Below, in pieces: positions 11,042-21,689 of a stretch of DNA of 64,000 nt. Each line of letters starts with the position of its first letter. The first letter of the stretch is position 1. Location: assembly GCA_030765055.1 (NCBI GenBank), contig CM060953.1:9928545-9992544 (forward strand). The letters are read 5' to 3'. The translations under genes and the position numbers were made by a program. Source of the DNA: Mantis religiosa. Lineage: Eukaryota > Arthropoda > Insecta > Mantodea > Mantidae. Under the pieces are notes generated by a model. It was not told where the DNA came from, made no database searches, and saw only the letters and a list, made by a program, of their open reading frames with translations.

Positions 11042-12247
11042 TGATACCGAAATTAAAGGTTTGCCATAAGTAAAGAATCATGGTGGATGCCAAAGGAATG
11101 TTGGTTCTTTGTTACGACAAGGGCAAGGCCAGCTGAGTTGGGGGAAAGTGTTGTAACAAAAGCAATGTAAGAAACAGTATCCTTAAAGATGTCTAAAGTG
11201 GCTCGCTTGACTTGTATGAATAGGGAAGCCTTTGGGTCATTTACAATAGCGACAAAACAGCCACAAGGAGTTTCCTGAGAGTGAAAGTTACATATACACA
11301 CACGCGCAGCTGTGGTCATTCAAGCACTCTTCGGCGTGGAGCCGATGTGGCCAGTTCGAGGCTAGGAAGCCATTAAAACAGTTTTCGGCGTGAAGCCTAT
11401 TAGAGCGGTCAACTGGTTTTGTCTGGAATATTTGTCGGTTCGTATATATGAGGAACGAATAAATTTATCGAGTAACGGGACCGCTGGAGCACCCTGTACC
11501 AGCTGCGAACGGAAGGTAGGGGAGGACCGCGTTAGCCACACCTCTCCCTCGTTTGTCTTATAGTGGTGACAGCCAGTGGTCGGAAAGAAACATAATTGTG
11601 CGTCTGTTTTCCTTCCACCTGGTTCTCGATCTTTCTGTTACTAGAACAATCTTGTAAACACCAGAAGTCGGGATATTCCTATATAAAGAGGGACAGACAG
11701 ACAGTGTGTGTCAGTTGTTGTGCTGTGTTGAGTTGGTCGGTCAGTTAGTGAGACAGTCGCAGTTCTTGGTGTAAGAGTTAGTCAGTGACGTGTTAACGAG
11801 AAGATTGTGCAACGGAAGACTGTACGAACCGTGTATGAGTATCGGAGTTGATGTAATCGCGAGTACAAGGAAATTGTAACGGACGAACTGGTAAATTGTA
11901 ATTGTGTGCAGCAAGTAATTCTGCGTAATTGGCAAGTGTTAAACTGTAAGTCGGTAGAAATAAAGGACATTGTTGAGTGGTGTAATTGGACTTTTTATTT
12001 CACGAACCCACACAGTCACAATATTCTGCAGTCAGTAACTCTAAACAGAAATTGGTAACGCTTGGTCGGCAACTTTCATTTCGATGTTTTAAAAGAAGAA
12101 GCAGTGAATAAATAATTTGGAGACGGGTATTCCAGTGTTATTAAAATCTCCTCACACTCATCCACGCATACCCTGAGAGAAACCTCATTGCTCGCCGACT
12201 TATTTGCTTGCTATTAAATTATTGCTTCAAATTGGCATCCACAACGT
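11042..12247 (+). mobile_element. LTR-like element D, copy 1 (interrupted)
   Basis: Matches 22530-23241 nearly end to end: both begin TTGATACCGAAATTAA and end CACCCATAAAC. Both carry a polyadenylation-like GAACGAATAAA and a CAACGTGGAATTGTGTG block near the right end. Copy 1 is interrupted at 11477-12020 by another LTR. Both copies stop at the same right boundary, so the element probably ends at CCCATAAAC; whether the CCAACGTGG segment is a primer-binding site is unresolved. No coding capacity. Solo LTR is the likeliest identity, but I found no target-site duplication. Confidence 0.65.
11477..12020 (+). mobile_element. solo LTR E inserted in element D1
   Basis: The element D sequence before 11477 (ATCGAGTAAC) and after 12020 (TTCTGCAGTCAGTAACTC) is contiguous in copy D2, so this block is an insertion. 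It has a TATA box (CTATATAAAG near 11680), a polyadenylation signal AATAAA (about 11959) and ends CGAACCCACACAGTCACA, very like the 3' end of LTR B. These features suggest a solo LTR of a related but distinct retrotransposon. The exact 5' boundary is uncertain: no TG at 11477, and no clean duplication of target bases. Confidence 0.7.
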
Positions 12248-12359
12248 GGAATTGTGTGGCACCCATAAACAGTTTTGCTTCACACCTAAGTCTGACTTTG
12301 AAACTGGACTAATATAAGCAAATTTAGATAGGCAATACATGGTCTCCGGTTAAACATAT

Positions 12360-12799
12360 TGTCGCGCAGCCGTTATCTACAATAGCGCGGCTTGTGTACA
12401 CAAACGGCCGGCAAATAAAGATAGCGGAGGTAAAAGACTTACCGACAGAGGTAAGTGAGGTAAATGGAAATTTCTAGCGACTTCTTGAATGATAGAGGGT
12501 ATTCGGTTTCTGGTTTGTGTTGGAACAGTCTAGAAATTATCAATGGAAGTATATACAAGATATTGTGACATACCAGAGGAGTCGGAAAAAAAAAACACAG
12601 TCAGTCGTTAACAGAGAGGAGTAAACAGCTGTAGAGTGTTGTTTTAACGAGAGCTTATGTAATCAGAACGCTGTTTGGTCATCGATCTTGGTAGTCTGTT
12701 TGTATGCTACGTAGCGCTCTTACGTGAGAATTGATATGAGTGTATTTCTACGCAAATAAAGAACTCGGACTTTTAATTCTACGAACCCACAAAGTCACA
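12360..12799 (+). mobile_element. LTR copy B (5' LTR, 440 bp)
   Basis: Begins TGTCGCGCAGC and ends AAAGTCACA, i.e. canonical TG...CA. After two spacer bases (AT) comes TGGTGTCAGAAGTGGGA, the form of a primer-binding site (starts with TGG), which fixes this as a 5' LTR. A polyadenylation-like CAAATAAAG is near 12758. Downstream is a gag-like start at 12828. It is the most complete copy of this family here (others at 9928, 13231 inverted, 19432). Confidence 0.85.
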
Positions 12800-12801
12800 A
12801 T

Positions 12802-12819
12802 TGGTGTCAGAAGTGGGAT
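12802..12819 (+). promoter_or_regulatory. retrotransposon primer-binding site
   Basis: TGGTGTCAGAAGTGGGA starts two bases after the LTR's terminal CA, the standard position for the tRNA primer site. The tRNA species is not assigned. Confidence 0.75.
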
Positions 12820-12827
12820 ATTTGAAA

Positions 12828-13228
12828 ATGGACGCGGCATTGGAAAAGATTTTACAGAAAATTGAAGAAATGAAGGCGGCTAACGACATCACTGAGAACA
12901 TGGAAGAAATGAAGGCCGAATTAACAATGAAGACGCAAGCTCTCCAAACAGCAACTAGGCCGCCACGATGACCGCAAAGATGACCGTATTAACCACGGAA
13001 ATGAAGGCTGCGAACGAAGCCGTCGCCTCCAAATTTGTGAAGCAATTGGCCGGCGTAGAGGAGGACGTCACAGAGTTTGGCGAGCGCGTCGAAGACCTGG
13101 CGAGCCGCGTTAACGAACTGGAGGGAAAAGCCGACAGCAACACAAAGTTCCAGGACGCCATGGTGGAGGACGTCGTCGACAGGAGGTTGAGGGACCAACT
13201 GTTCAAAAACAAAACAGAAACCGAATAA
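12828..13228 (+). pseudogene. LTR retrotransposon gag N-terminus (truncated)
   Basis: An ATG 29 bases after the LTR opens a frame beginning MDAALEKILQKIEEMKAAND, which stops at 12969-12971. A second frame (12968-13228) carries on the same compositional pattern: MTAKMTVLTTEMKAANEAVA, then a charged stretch with VEDLASRVNELEGKAD heptad character. Together they look like a coiled-coil gag N-terminus broken by a frameshift. Coding breaks off at about 13230, where an inverted LTR head begins; capsid, protease, RT and integrase are all missing. Confidence 0.7.
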
Positions 13229-13230
13229 TC

Positions 13231-13367
13231 TCTACCAATCAAGAACTCACTAGAAATTTCCATTTACCTCACTTATCTGTGACGGTAAGTCTTTTATTTC
13301 CGCTATCTTTATTTGCCGCCTCCTTGTGTATACTAGCCGCGATATTATAGATAACGGCTCCGAGACA
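13231..13367 (-). mobile_element. inverted LTR head (same family as LTR B)
   Basis: The reverse complement starts TGTCTCGGAGCCGTTAT and continues through the first ~135 bases of the LTR (compare 12360-12500), ending at the GAAATTTCTAG region. It directly follows the truncated gag, in opposite orientation to LTR B. Confidence 0.85.
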
Positions 13368-13765
13368 ATAATGAAGTTAATTGTACTAAACCTAATTGGC
13401 ATTAGATGCTGATAAGTTGGTATTTAAGTAAGGTGGATGAAATTATTGGATTAGAATGTTTTTAAAACTGCTTCCAGATTATAGAATATGGATTCCTCGT
13501 AACACGTAATTGGCGTTGTCCTACTTAGCTAGCAAAATTCACAAAATAATCTCCCCTTTTGCTAATCTCACTAAGACCACCTACTACTAGTTCATATTAT
13601 ATTATGATTTTGCCAATGAATTTCTACATAACTGAAATTTTATACTTTCCATCCTAAAGACTCTACATAAATTTTTAAGACATGTTCTCATATATTCCAC
13701 ATATTCCAACCTAGCCTGACATATAGAACTCAGGTCTTCAAAGTAAATGTAAAGTAACCCTAACT
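13368..13765. other. unassigned AT-rich sequence
   Basis: Nothing recognised. Confidence 0.4.
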
Positions 13766-16700
13766 CCGATATGACTTAACGTTGGAGGTTTTCTCTTATC
13801 CTGAAAGATGAATGTCTGGTAACTCTAAGCTCTATGGAACCTGTACTTATTTGAACATCATTTCATTCATTGTCCGATATGACTTAACGTTAGAGGTTTT
13901 CTCTTATCCTGAAAGATGAATGTCTGGTAACTCGAAGCTCTATGGAACCTGTACTTATTTGAACATCATTTCATTCATCGTCCGATATGACTTAACGTTG
14001 GAGGTTTTCTCTTATCCTGAAAGATGAATGTCTGGTAACTCTAAGCTCTATGTACCCTGTACTCATTTGAACATCATTTCATTCATCGTCCGATATGACT
14101 TAACGTTGGAGGTTTTCTCTTATCCTGAAAGATGAATGTCTGGTAACTCTAAGCTCTATGTACCCTGTACTCATTTGAACATCATTTCATTCATCGTCCG
14201 ATATGACCTAACGTTGGAGGTTTTCTCTTATCCTGAAAGATGAATGTCTGGTAACTCTAAAATCTATGTACCCTGTACTTATTTGAACATCATTTCATTC
14301 ATCGTCCGATATGACTTAACGTTGGAGGTTTTCTCTTATCTTGAAAGATGAATGTCTGGTAACTCTAAGCTCTATGTACTCTGTACTCATTTGAACATCA
14401 TTTCATTCATCATCCGATATGACTTAACGTTGGAGGTTTTTTCTTATCCTGAAAGATGAATGTCTGGTAACTCTAAGCTCTATGTACCCTGTACTTATTT
14501 GAACATCATTTCATTCATCGTCCGATATGACTTAACGTTGGAGGTTTTCTCTTATCCTGAAAAATGAATGTCTGGTAACTCTAAGCTCTATGTACCCTGC
14601 CTGTACTTATTTGAACATCGTTTCATTCATCGTCCGATATGACTTAACGTTGGAGGTTTTCTTTTATCCTGAAAGATGAATGTCTGGTAACTCCAAGCTC
14701 TATATACTCTGTACTTATTTGAACATCATTTCATTCATCGTCCGATATGACTTAACGTTGGAGGTTTTCTCTTATCCTGAAAGATGAATGTCTGGTAACT
14801 CTAAGCTCTATGTAACCTGTACCCATTTGAACATCATTTCATTCATCATCCGACATGACTTAACGTTGGAGGTTTTCTCTTATCCTGAAAGATGAATGTC
14901 TGGTAACTCTAAGCTCTATGTACCCTGTACTTATTTGAACATCATTTCTTTCATCGTCCGATATGACTTAACGTTGGAGGTTTTCTCTTATCCTGAAAGA
15001 TGAATGTCTGAGAACTCTAAGCTCTATGTACCCTGTACTTATTTGAACATCATTTCATTCATCGTCCAATATGACTTAACGTTGGAGGTTTTCTCTTATC
15101 CTGAAAGATGAATGTCTGGTAACTCTAAGCTCTATGTACCCTGTACTTATTTGAACATCATTTCATTCATCGTCCGATACGACTTCACGTTGGAGGTTTT
15201 CTCTTATCCTGAAAGATGAATGTCTGGTAACTCTAAGCTCTATATACCCTGTACTTATTTGAACATCATTTCACTCATCGTCCGATACGACTTAACGTTG
15301 GAGGTTTTCTCTTATCATGAAAGATGAATGTCTGGTAACTCTAAGCTCTATGTACCCTGTACTTATTTGAACATCATTTCATTCATCGTCCGATACGACT
15401 TAACGTTGGAGGTTTTCTCTTATCCTGAAAGATGAATGTCTGGTAACTCTAAGCTCTATGTACCCTGTACTTATTTGAACATCATTTCATTCATCGTCCG
15501 ATATGACTTAACGTTGGAGGTTTTCTCTTATCCTGAAAGATGAATGTCTGGTAACTCTAAGCTCTATGTACCCTGTACTTATTTGAACATCACTTCATTC
15601 ATCGTCCGATATGACTTAACGTTGGAGGTTTTCTCTTATCCTGTAAGATGAATGGCTGATAACACTAAGCTCCATGTACCCTGTACTCATTTGAACATCA
15701 TTTCATTCATCGTCCGATATGACTTAACGTTGGAGGTTTTCTCTTATCCTGAAAGATGAATGTCTGGTAACTCTAAACTCTATGTACCCTGTACTTACTT
15801 GAACATCATTTCATTCATCGTCTGATATGACTTAACGTTGGAGGTTTTCTCTTATCCTGAAAGATGAATGTCTGGTAACTCTAAGCTATATGTACCCTGT
15901 ACTTACTTGAACATCATTTCATTCATCGTCCGATATGACTTAACGTTGGAGGTTTTCTCTTATCCTGAAAGATGAATGTCTGGTAACTCTAAGCTATATG
16001 TACCCTGTACTTACTTGAACATCATTTCATTCATCGTCCAATATGGCTTAACGTTGGAGGTTTTCTCTTATCCTAAAAGATGAATGTCTGCTAACTCTAA
16101 GCTATATGTACCCTGTACTTACTTGAACATAATTTCATTCATCGTCCGATATGGCTTAACGTTGGAGGTTTTCTCTTATCCTGAATGATGAATGTCTGGT
16201 AACTCTAAGCTCTATGTACCCTGTACTTATTTGAACATCATTTCATTCATCGTCCGATATGACTTAACGTTGGAAGTTTTCTCTTATCCTGAAAGATGAA
16301 TGTCTGGTAACTCTAAGCTCTATGTACCTGTACTTATTTGAACATCATTTCATTCATCGTCCGATATGACTTAACGTTGGAGGTTTTCTCTTATCCTGAA
16401 AGATGAATGTCTGGTAACTCTAAGCTCTATGTACCCTGTACTTATTTGAACATCATTTCATTCATCGTCCGATATGACTTAACGTTGGAGGTTTTCTCTT
16501 ATCCTGAAAGATGAATGGCTGATAACACTAAGCTCCATGTACCCTGTACTCATTTGAACATCATTTCATTCATCGTCCGATATGACTTAACGTTGGAGGT
16601 TTTCTCTTATCCTGAAAGATGAATGTCTGGTAACTCTAAACTCTATGTACCCTGTACTTACTTGAACATCATTTCATTCATCGTCTGATATGACTTAACG

Positions 16701-16980
16701 TTGGAGGTTTTCTCTTATCCTGAAAGATGAATGTCTGGTAACTCTAAGCTATATGTGCCCTGTACTTACTTGAACATCTTTTCATTCATCGTCCGATATG
16801 GCTTAACGTTGGAGGTTTTCTCTTATCCTAAAAGATGAATGTCTGCTAACTCTAAGCTATATGTACCCTGTACTTACTTGAACATAATTTCATTCATCGT
16901 CCGATATGGCTTAACGTTGGAGGTTTTCTATTATCCTGAAAGATAAATGTCTGTTAACTCTGAGATATGTACCTTGTGTA
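13766..16980 (+). repeat. 108-bp satellite array 3 (SINE-derived), about 30 copies
   Basis: Head-to-tail repeats of the SINE-body monomer in the SINE's own orientation (CTTATCCTGAAAGATGAATG...TTAACGTTGGAGG). The first two monomers contain CTATGGAACC, closer to the SINE's CTATGGACCC than the interior CTATGTACCC. A block of eight monomers recurs: the rare variant AACACTAAGCTCCATG at 15661 recurs at 16524 (863 bp = 8 x 108 minus one lost base near 16327), with the same order of linked variants after it. Confidence 0.97.
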
Positions 16981-17545
16981 GATTTGCAGGAAGTTCAATG
17001 CAACTTTTCATCGGAAATGCAAGACGTCGATCATGTACAATATATTTTTTTTCCTAAGTTTCGGAAGAATGGGAGACGGTATCTGTCCCTCTACCTGTTG
17101 TGTTGTGAGCTTCCCTTTTGTTGTAATACGTACAAAAACGTGCCGACTGCAGCAGGCTGGATGTGACCCCCTGCCGGGCGCTGCATGTTACCGACCTCTT
17201 GAACCCTCCCGCCCTCGAAATGCAAAACTGGTTTCAGCCCCTCCTTTCGTCCTCCACTCGTGTTTCTCTTTTTTTAGTGAATCATTTCTTGTTAAAACAG
17301 CTCTGAGATAATTAATGAGTGAGGTCTTCGTAGAGCGAATATTAACACATTCCAGGAGAGAGCCTGTTGCTGAATGAAGCAAAGCCAGCTTTAAAACAAT
17401 GTTCCGTTACATTAACGGTAACTACCCCTCTGTTTGTTTACCCATAGACATAAGTATTTATTCCTTCTCTCCATATAAAATACATTTAGATATGACAAAA
17501 GAATATAATATATATTATTGTATATTAAATTTTGTTGATGTACTA
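16981..17545. other. unassigned sequence
   Basis: Short frames at 16984-17166 and 17033-17311 show no domain. AT-rich after 17430. Confidence 0.4.
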
Positions 17546-17571
17546 CGAGGACTGTTCAATAAAGCATGATC

Positions 17572-17574
<3 letters not shown>

Positions 17575-17615
<41 letters not shown>
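17575..17615. repeat. poly-T tract (41 bp)
   Basis: Uninterrupted T run just inside the left terminal repeat of the mariner copy; other family members lack it, so it is a local expansion. Confidence 0.9.
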
Positions 17616-17616
<1 letters not shown>

Positions 17617-18478
17617 ACAACGTACCTTTACTCATCCTCATAATTTTGATGGCCCTTCTCAAAATAATCTCTCCTGAATGCGATGCACTTGTCTCAGCGT
17701 TTCTGCCAGTCTTAAAAGACATGCTGGAAACTACTTTTGAGAGATACTTCAAAATCACCTCCGCAGCCTTCACCACTGCTTCTGATGATGGATAATGCCT
17801 CCCACGAAGGCGTTTCTTCAACTCAGCGAATAGGAAGACGTCACATGTGGCTATACGGAAGGTGGGGGATGCACTTCACGTTGATTTTTGCAAGATATTC
17901 AGCAACAATATTGGCAATATGCGGCCGCGCATTATCGTGGTACAGCATTCTGCCTGCTTCACGGAAATGTGGTTTTTTGCAGCTGATATTGACTTGCACT
18001 GTTTTCAGGACATCCTGTAGTATTGTCCAGTTACTGATGTGTGTGCAGCTACAACATGCTAATAAACCATTCCATGAATATCAAAGATAGAGATGACCAT
18101 AACTTTCCCAGGAGAAAAAAAAACACTTTTGCTTTTTAGGGGGTTGGTGATGAAGGAGATTTCCACACTGAGCTTTGCTGTTTGCTCTCAGGATCAAAAT
18201 GATGTAGCCAAGTTTCATCAGCAGTGATTATGTTTGAAATAAATTCCGGATCTTCCTCTAACATCAACTTTAACTGCATGCAGACCTGCACGCGAATGTC
18301 TTTCTGTTCGGGAATCAACAGTCTTGGAACCCATCGCGCACAAACGCGTCTCATGTGTAATTTTTCTGTCACCAACGTGTGGGTGGCACCCAATGAAATG
18401 TTCAGTATTTCAGAAAGTGATCTTAAGGTAATTCGTCGATCCTCTCTCACAATGGCAGCAGCAGTGTTGATGTTTTCT

Positions 18479-18717
18479 GAATGGCCGCGCCGTGGCTCAG
18501 TGGTTAGACCGCTTGGCTCTCACCAAGGCGGCCCGAGTTCGATCCCAGACGACTGCAAAGTGTGGTGGACAACACGGCACTGGGGCTGGTTTTCTCCGGG
18601 ATCTCCGGGTTCTCCCGCCATCTCTTTCCACCGGTGCTCCATCTTCATCTCATATATCATCAGTGTCACCACCTGCGGTGCCGTATGTAGTAAAAGCGGG
18701 CGTTAAGCACTACACAT
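18479..18717 (+). mobile_element. tRNA-derived SINE, family B, full length with 12-bp TSD
   Basis: The 5' head has an A box TGGCTCAGTGG (18493-18503) and a B box GAGTTCGATCC (18535-18545), the internal RNA polymerase III promoter of a tRNA-derived SINE. The body matches 1091-1262. It is flanked by TTGATGTTTTCT at 18467-18478 and 18718-18729, a 12-bp target-site duplication as made by LINE-machinery retrotransposition. The host site is the mariner transposase coding sequence, so the SINE moved after the mariner arrived. Confidence 0.95.
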
Positions 18718-19204
18718 TTGATGTTTTCTTATGTAAGAGCAGTAACTGGAGCACTGGGTCCATCTTCCTTTGAAATTGAAGGTCTCCCCTCTTTAAACAT
18801 TTTAAAACACCTTCGAGCTGACCTGTAGAGAGGAACAGAGTCTCCATATTCCTCCTGTAACATTGTATAGGCCTCAACTGAAGATTTGTTGAGACGAAAG
18901 CAGAATTTCAAAACTGCATATGTTTCTCGCGTGTTACCTCCATTGCAGTGGTAGGCGATACTGAACATGTCTGTACTTGCCTGGTTCTCACCAGGAGTAC
19001 CAACAATGAAACTACTACGGCGTGTTTGTTTCACATTAAGCTAACAGATTATAATCAGATTGGATTTTAGTACGAAATATTTTGACCGTGAGAAAGTTAT
19101 GATTATTCTTTATTGAACAGCCAACGTAAATCACGGTCAAAACAGTGGATTGTGCTAGGTGTACGAACTCCATAAAAGTTAAAGATAATTTTGTCACCTA
19201 ACAA

Positions 19205-19385
19205 AATTTGGAGAGTATTTTGTTGGATACATTGGGCATTATTTGTATTGATTACTTGGAAAAGGTTAAAAGTATCACTGGTGACTACGTAAGCTTACTG
19301 TTGCATTTGAGTGATGAGATGAAAGGAAAAAGACCTCATTTGACAAAGAAAAATATTGTTATGGCAACAGGCATAAAAGTTTCGG
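19205..19385 (+). pseudogene. mariner transposase fragment, second family
   Basis: The frame reads LLDTLGIICIDYLEKVKSIT, then GDYVSLLLHLSDEMKGKRPHL. This is the segment between the first and second catalytic aspartates of mariners of the GI..IDYL..GKTITG..Y type, unlike family 1. The run ends before the HxDNAPAH motif. Small orphan fragment. Confidence 0.7.
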
Positions 19386-19656
19386 CACAAATAAGAAGAC
19401 AGTCGGTGGATAAAGTTTCATGGTAGTAATGAGTCTTGCTAAGCAGTTAATGATAGTGCGGCTATTGCAAACAAGCGCCGGCGGGCAGCGATAACTGAGG
19501 TAAAGGACTTGCCGGCATAGATTAAGTTACGCTTCTAGAATGTGATGGAATATTCCGATTGCTTTGTTTTCCAGAAACATCTAGTAATTGACAGAACAGT
19601 CTGGTATTCATGTATAGGTGTATAAAAAGAAGCCATGGCTAGTGATGAGTTAGACC

Positions 19657-20690
19657 AGTGAGAGGCGGAGTCCCCGAAGGCTCTGTACTATCCCCCACCT
19701 TATTCAACGTCTTTATGGCAGATTTCCCAACAGAGCCACGAGTCGAAATGGCACAATACGCTGACGACGTGCTTCTGTTCTGCAAAGACAAACACATCCT
19801 CAGAGCCTTCAACCCCTTACAAAGAAATCTCCGTCTCACACAACAGTGGTGTAGGCGTTGGCGGAGGTCCGTTAATCCGGACAAAAGCCACTCCATACTT
19901 TTTACAAAGCGCCACACCCCCGCAGACTGCCCCAACTTCAGCTACCGAGGTCGAAGGATAGAGTGGACCAGCTCTGTCCAGTACCTAGGAGTTACCTTGG
20001 ACAGGGGTCTAACTTTTCGCCAGCACATCAGGGAGCGAGCGGCCAAGGTACAGGGAGCAATTGCTTCCCTGTATCCAATGCTGGAGTCCACCTCGATGCC
20101 AGTTGGCATGAAGTTATACCTCTTCCGAGCGCTGGTAATCCCGGTTAAGCTTTACGCCTGCGAGATCTGGGGCATGGCCGCAGACAGCTGGCTAGCATGG
20201 CTCCAACGTACACAGAATAAAGGACTCAGGTCTATATATTCTGTGGGACGCTATTTTCCTACCAGGTTGCTTCACGAGGCCTCGAGTCTTCCATACGTGG
20301 AGGATGAAATCAGGCGCCGGGCATCAAAAGTGTACGCAAGTTTACCCAATCACAGAAGCGCCCTTGTCAGATCCTTGGGGGATTATGACCCCACTAGACG
20401 CCGTTCTAGACAGCACCGGTTACCCCGCATGGCTTGCGGGCATCCGAGATAACCCAGGAGCTAATCCGAACAGCAGCTAAAGCTGAGCTCCACATAATCC
20501 TTCCAAGCTGCTTGGCATCAAAATTACTTCCCCCCAAAATTTACACAAATAAAACACCAGGGTGCAAGGTGTTGCATCCTGTCCTTCAACCCCCAGGTAC
20601 ATTCTTGTAACCTCATAAATAACACCATTCTAAAAACCCTTAACGGGTGGGCTTGCAGCAAAAACCTTCTGGCTGTATACAGCCAGCCAG
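19657..20690 (+). mobile_element. Jockey-clade non-LTR RT, 5'-truncated
   Basis: A 264-codon frame (to 20452) starts inside the reverse transcriptase. It contains RGGVPEGSVLSPTLFN (RT motif before the active site), AQYADDVLLF with the catalytic YADD, the PDKSHSILF segment, VQYLGVTLDRGLTF, and the C-terminal LYACEIWG...LQRTQNKGLRSIY region. This order is diagnostic of Jockey-clade RTs. The endonuclease and the first half of RT are missing. About 240 bases of 3' UTR follow, ending at the minisatellite. It is related to, but a different family from, the fragment at 10035-10349. Confidence 0.92.
19658..20452 (+). pseudogene. Jockey-type reverse transcriptase, partial ORF2
   Basis: Longest open frame in the window (264 codons). 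RT fingers/palm motifs and the catalytic AQYADDVLLF are visible about 40 codons in, followed by thumb and C-terminal WG...QN motifs. It begins without its own start because the element is 5'-truncated; the first codons are mid-domain (RGGVPEG). It is uninterrupted, suggesting a fairly recent insertion, but cannot give a full protein. Confidence 0.9.
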
Positions 20691-21281
20691 CACCACATGG
20701 CATGGCATGGCATGGTGATGAGTTAGTGTGGCAAAGTGTTGTGAAATGAGAGACAGACAGCACCACATGGCATGGCATGGTGATGAGTTAGTGTGACAAA
20801 GTGTTGTGAAATGAGAGGCAGACAGCACCACATGGCATGGCATGGTGATGAGTTAGTGTGACAAAGTGTTGTGAAATGAGAGGCAGCCAGCACCACATGG
20901 CATGGCATGGTGATGAGTTAGTGTGACAAAGTGTTGTGAAATGAGAGGCAGCCAGCACCACATGGCATGGCATGGTGATGAGTTAGTGTGACAAAGTGTT
21001 GTGAAATGAGAGGCAGCCAGCACCACATGGCATGGAATGGTGATGAGTTAGTGTGACAAAGTGTTGTGAAATGAGAGGCAGCCAGCACCACATGGCATGG
21101 CATGGTGATGAGTTAGTGTGACAAAGTGTTGTGAAATGAGAGGCAGCCAGCACCACATGGCATGGCATGGTGATGAGTTAGTGTGACAAAGTGTTGTGAA
21201 ATGAGAGGCAGCCAGCACCACATGGCATGGCATGGTGATGAGTTAGTGTGACAAAGTGTTGTGAAATGAGAGACAGACAGC
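20691..21281 (+). repeat. 65-bp minisatellite within LTR C, about 9 copies
   Basis: CACCACATGG occurs at 20691, 20761, 20826, 20891, 20956, 21021, 21086, 21151 and 21216: 65-bp spacing, with the first unit 70 bp because of an extra CATGG. Each unit includes GATGAGTTAG and GTGAAATGAGAG, resembling the flanking LTR (GTGATGAGTTAG at 19642), so it appears to have expanded from LTR sequence. Minus-strand frames of about 61 codons through it are artefacts. Confidence 0.95.
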
Positions 21282-21464
21282 TGGTTTGTAACGAGATCTA
21301 ATGATGTAATCTGCTGTCACTGTTATTGTCATCGACCTTGGTAGACTGATGGTTATTGTAACGTAAAACTGCTGTAATCTATAAGAGTATTTCTACGAAA
21401 ATAACGGAGATTTTTAATTTTTGCAACTCAGCCTTTTAATTCTACGAACGCACAAAGTCACAAT

Positions 21465-21689
21465 ATCATGTTCCTTCACGACAGTTCTCCGGCCCATTGC
21501 TCAGTCATTGCAGTCTATTCGCTAGATTCCTTGAACAGTCAAAAGAAATTAACATTGAAAATGAAAAATATGTGAAATAAAAATTCTATAGAAAATGAAC
21601 CTTAAATTTTAAAAAGCTAAGACGACAGAAAAAAACAAAAATACTAAAAAAAGGGTCTTTAATTGAACAAATGTTCTAAAAGAACAAAC
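21465..21689. other. unassigned sequence
   Basis: AT-rich; no gene recognised. Confidence 0.4.

Larger units (their letters stand above)
17546..19126 (-). mobile_element. mariner (DD34D) family 1, near full length, with nested SINE
   Basis: Flanked by TA on both sides, with matching ends: left CGAGGACTGTTCAATAAAG, right the complement of a similar end (CTTTATTGAACAGCC). Minus-strand frames give the transposase N-terminus (18729-19034; ETYAVLKFCFRLNKSS), the HTH region and first aspartate (18136-18450; WVPRLLIPEQKD and TADETWLHHFDPESK), and further degraded catalytic sequence to about 17640. A family-B SINE splits it at 18479-18717, and a 41-T tract (17575-17615) lies in its 3' non-coding end. 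Several frameshifts and stops: inactive. Confidence 0.92.
19432..21464 (+). mobile_element. LTR copy C (divergent), expanded by Jockey and minisatellite
   Basis: The left part (19432-19656) is a diverged version of the LTR B head: a GTGCGGC block, GCGATAACTGAGGTAAAGGA, and a TATA box TATAAAAAG at 19621. The right part (21281-21464) ends TTCTACGAACGCACAAAGTCACA, equivalent to the LTR B 3' end. Between them lie a Jockey-type RT fragment and a 65-bp minisatellite. No primer-binding site follows, so this is a solo LTR. Confidence 0.75.

Noticed and set aside
11042..12247. CCAACGTGG near the right end of element D as a lysine-tRNA primer-binding site
   Set aside because: Both D copies end about 30 bases further on at the same CCCATAAAC boundary, which fits the segment being inside the repeat rather than downstream of an LTR.
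17532..17821. ORFs with poly-Phe or poly-Lys
   Set aside because: They run through the 41-T tract in a dead mariner; no independent coding evidence.
20524..21233. Series of overlapping minus-strand ORFs (MPCHVVL... products)
   Set aside because: They are accidental frames through the 65-bp minisatellite; each is about 61 codons and repeats with the unit.
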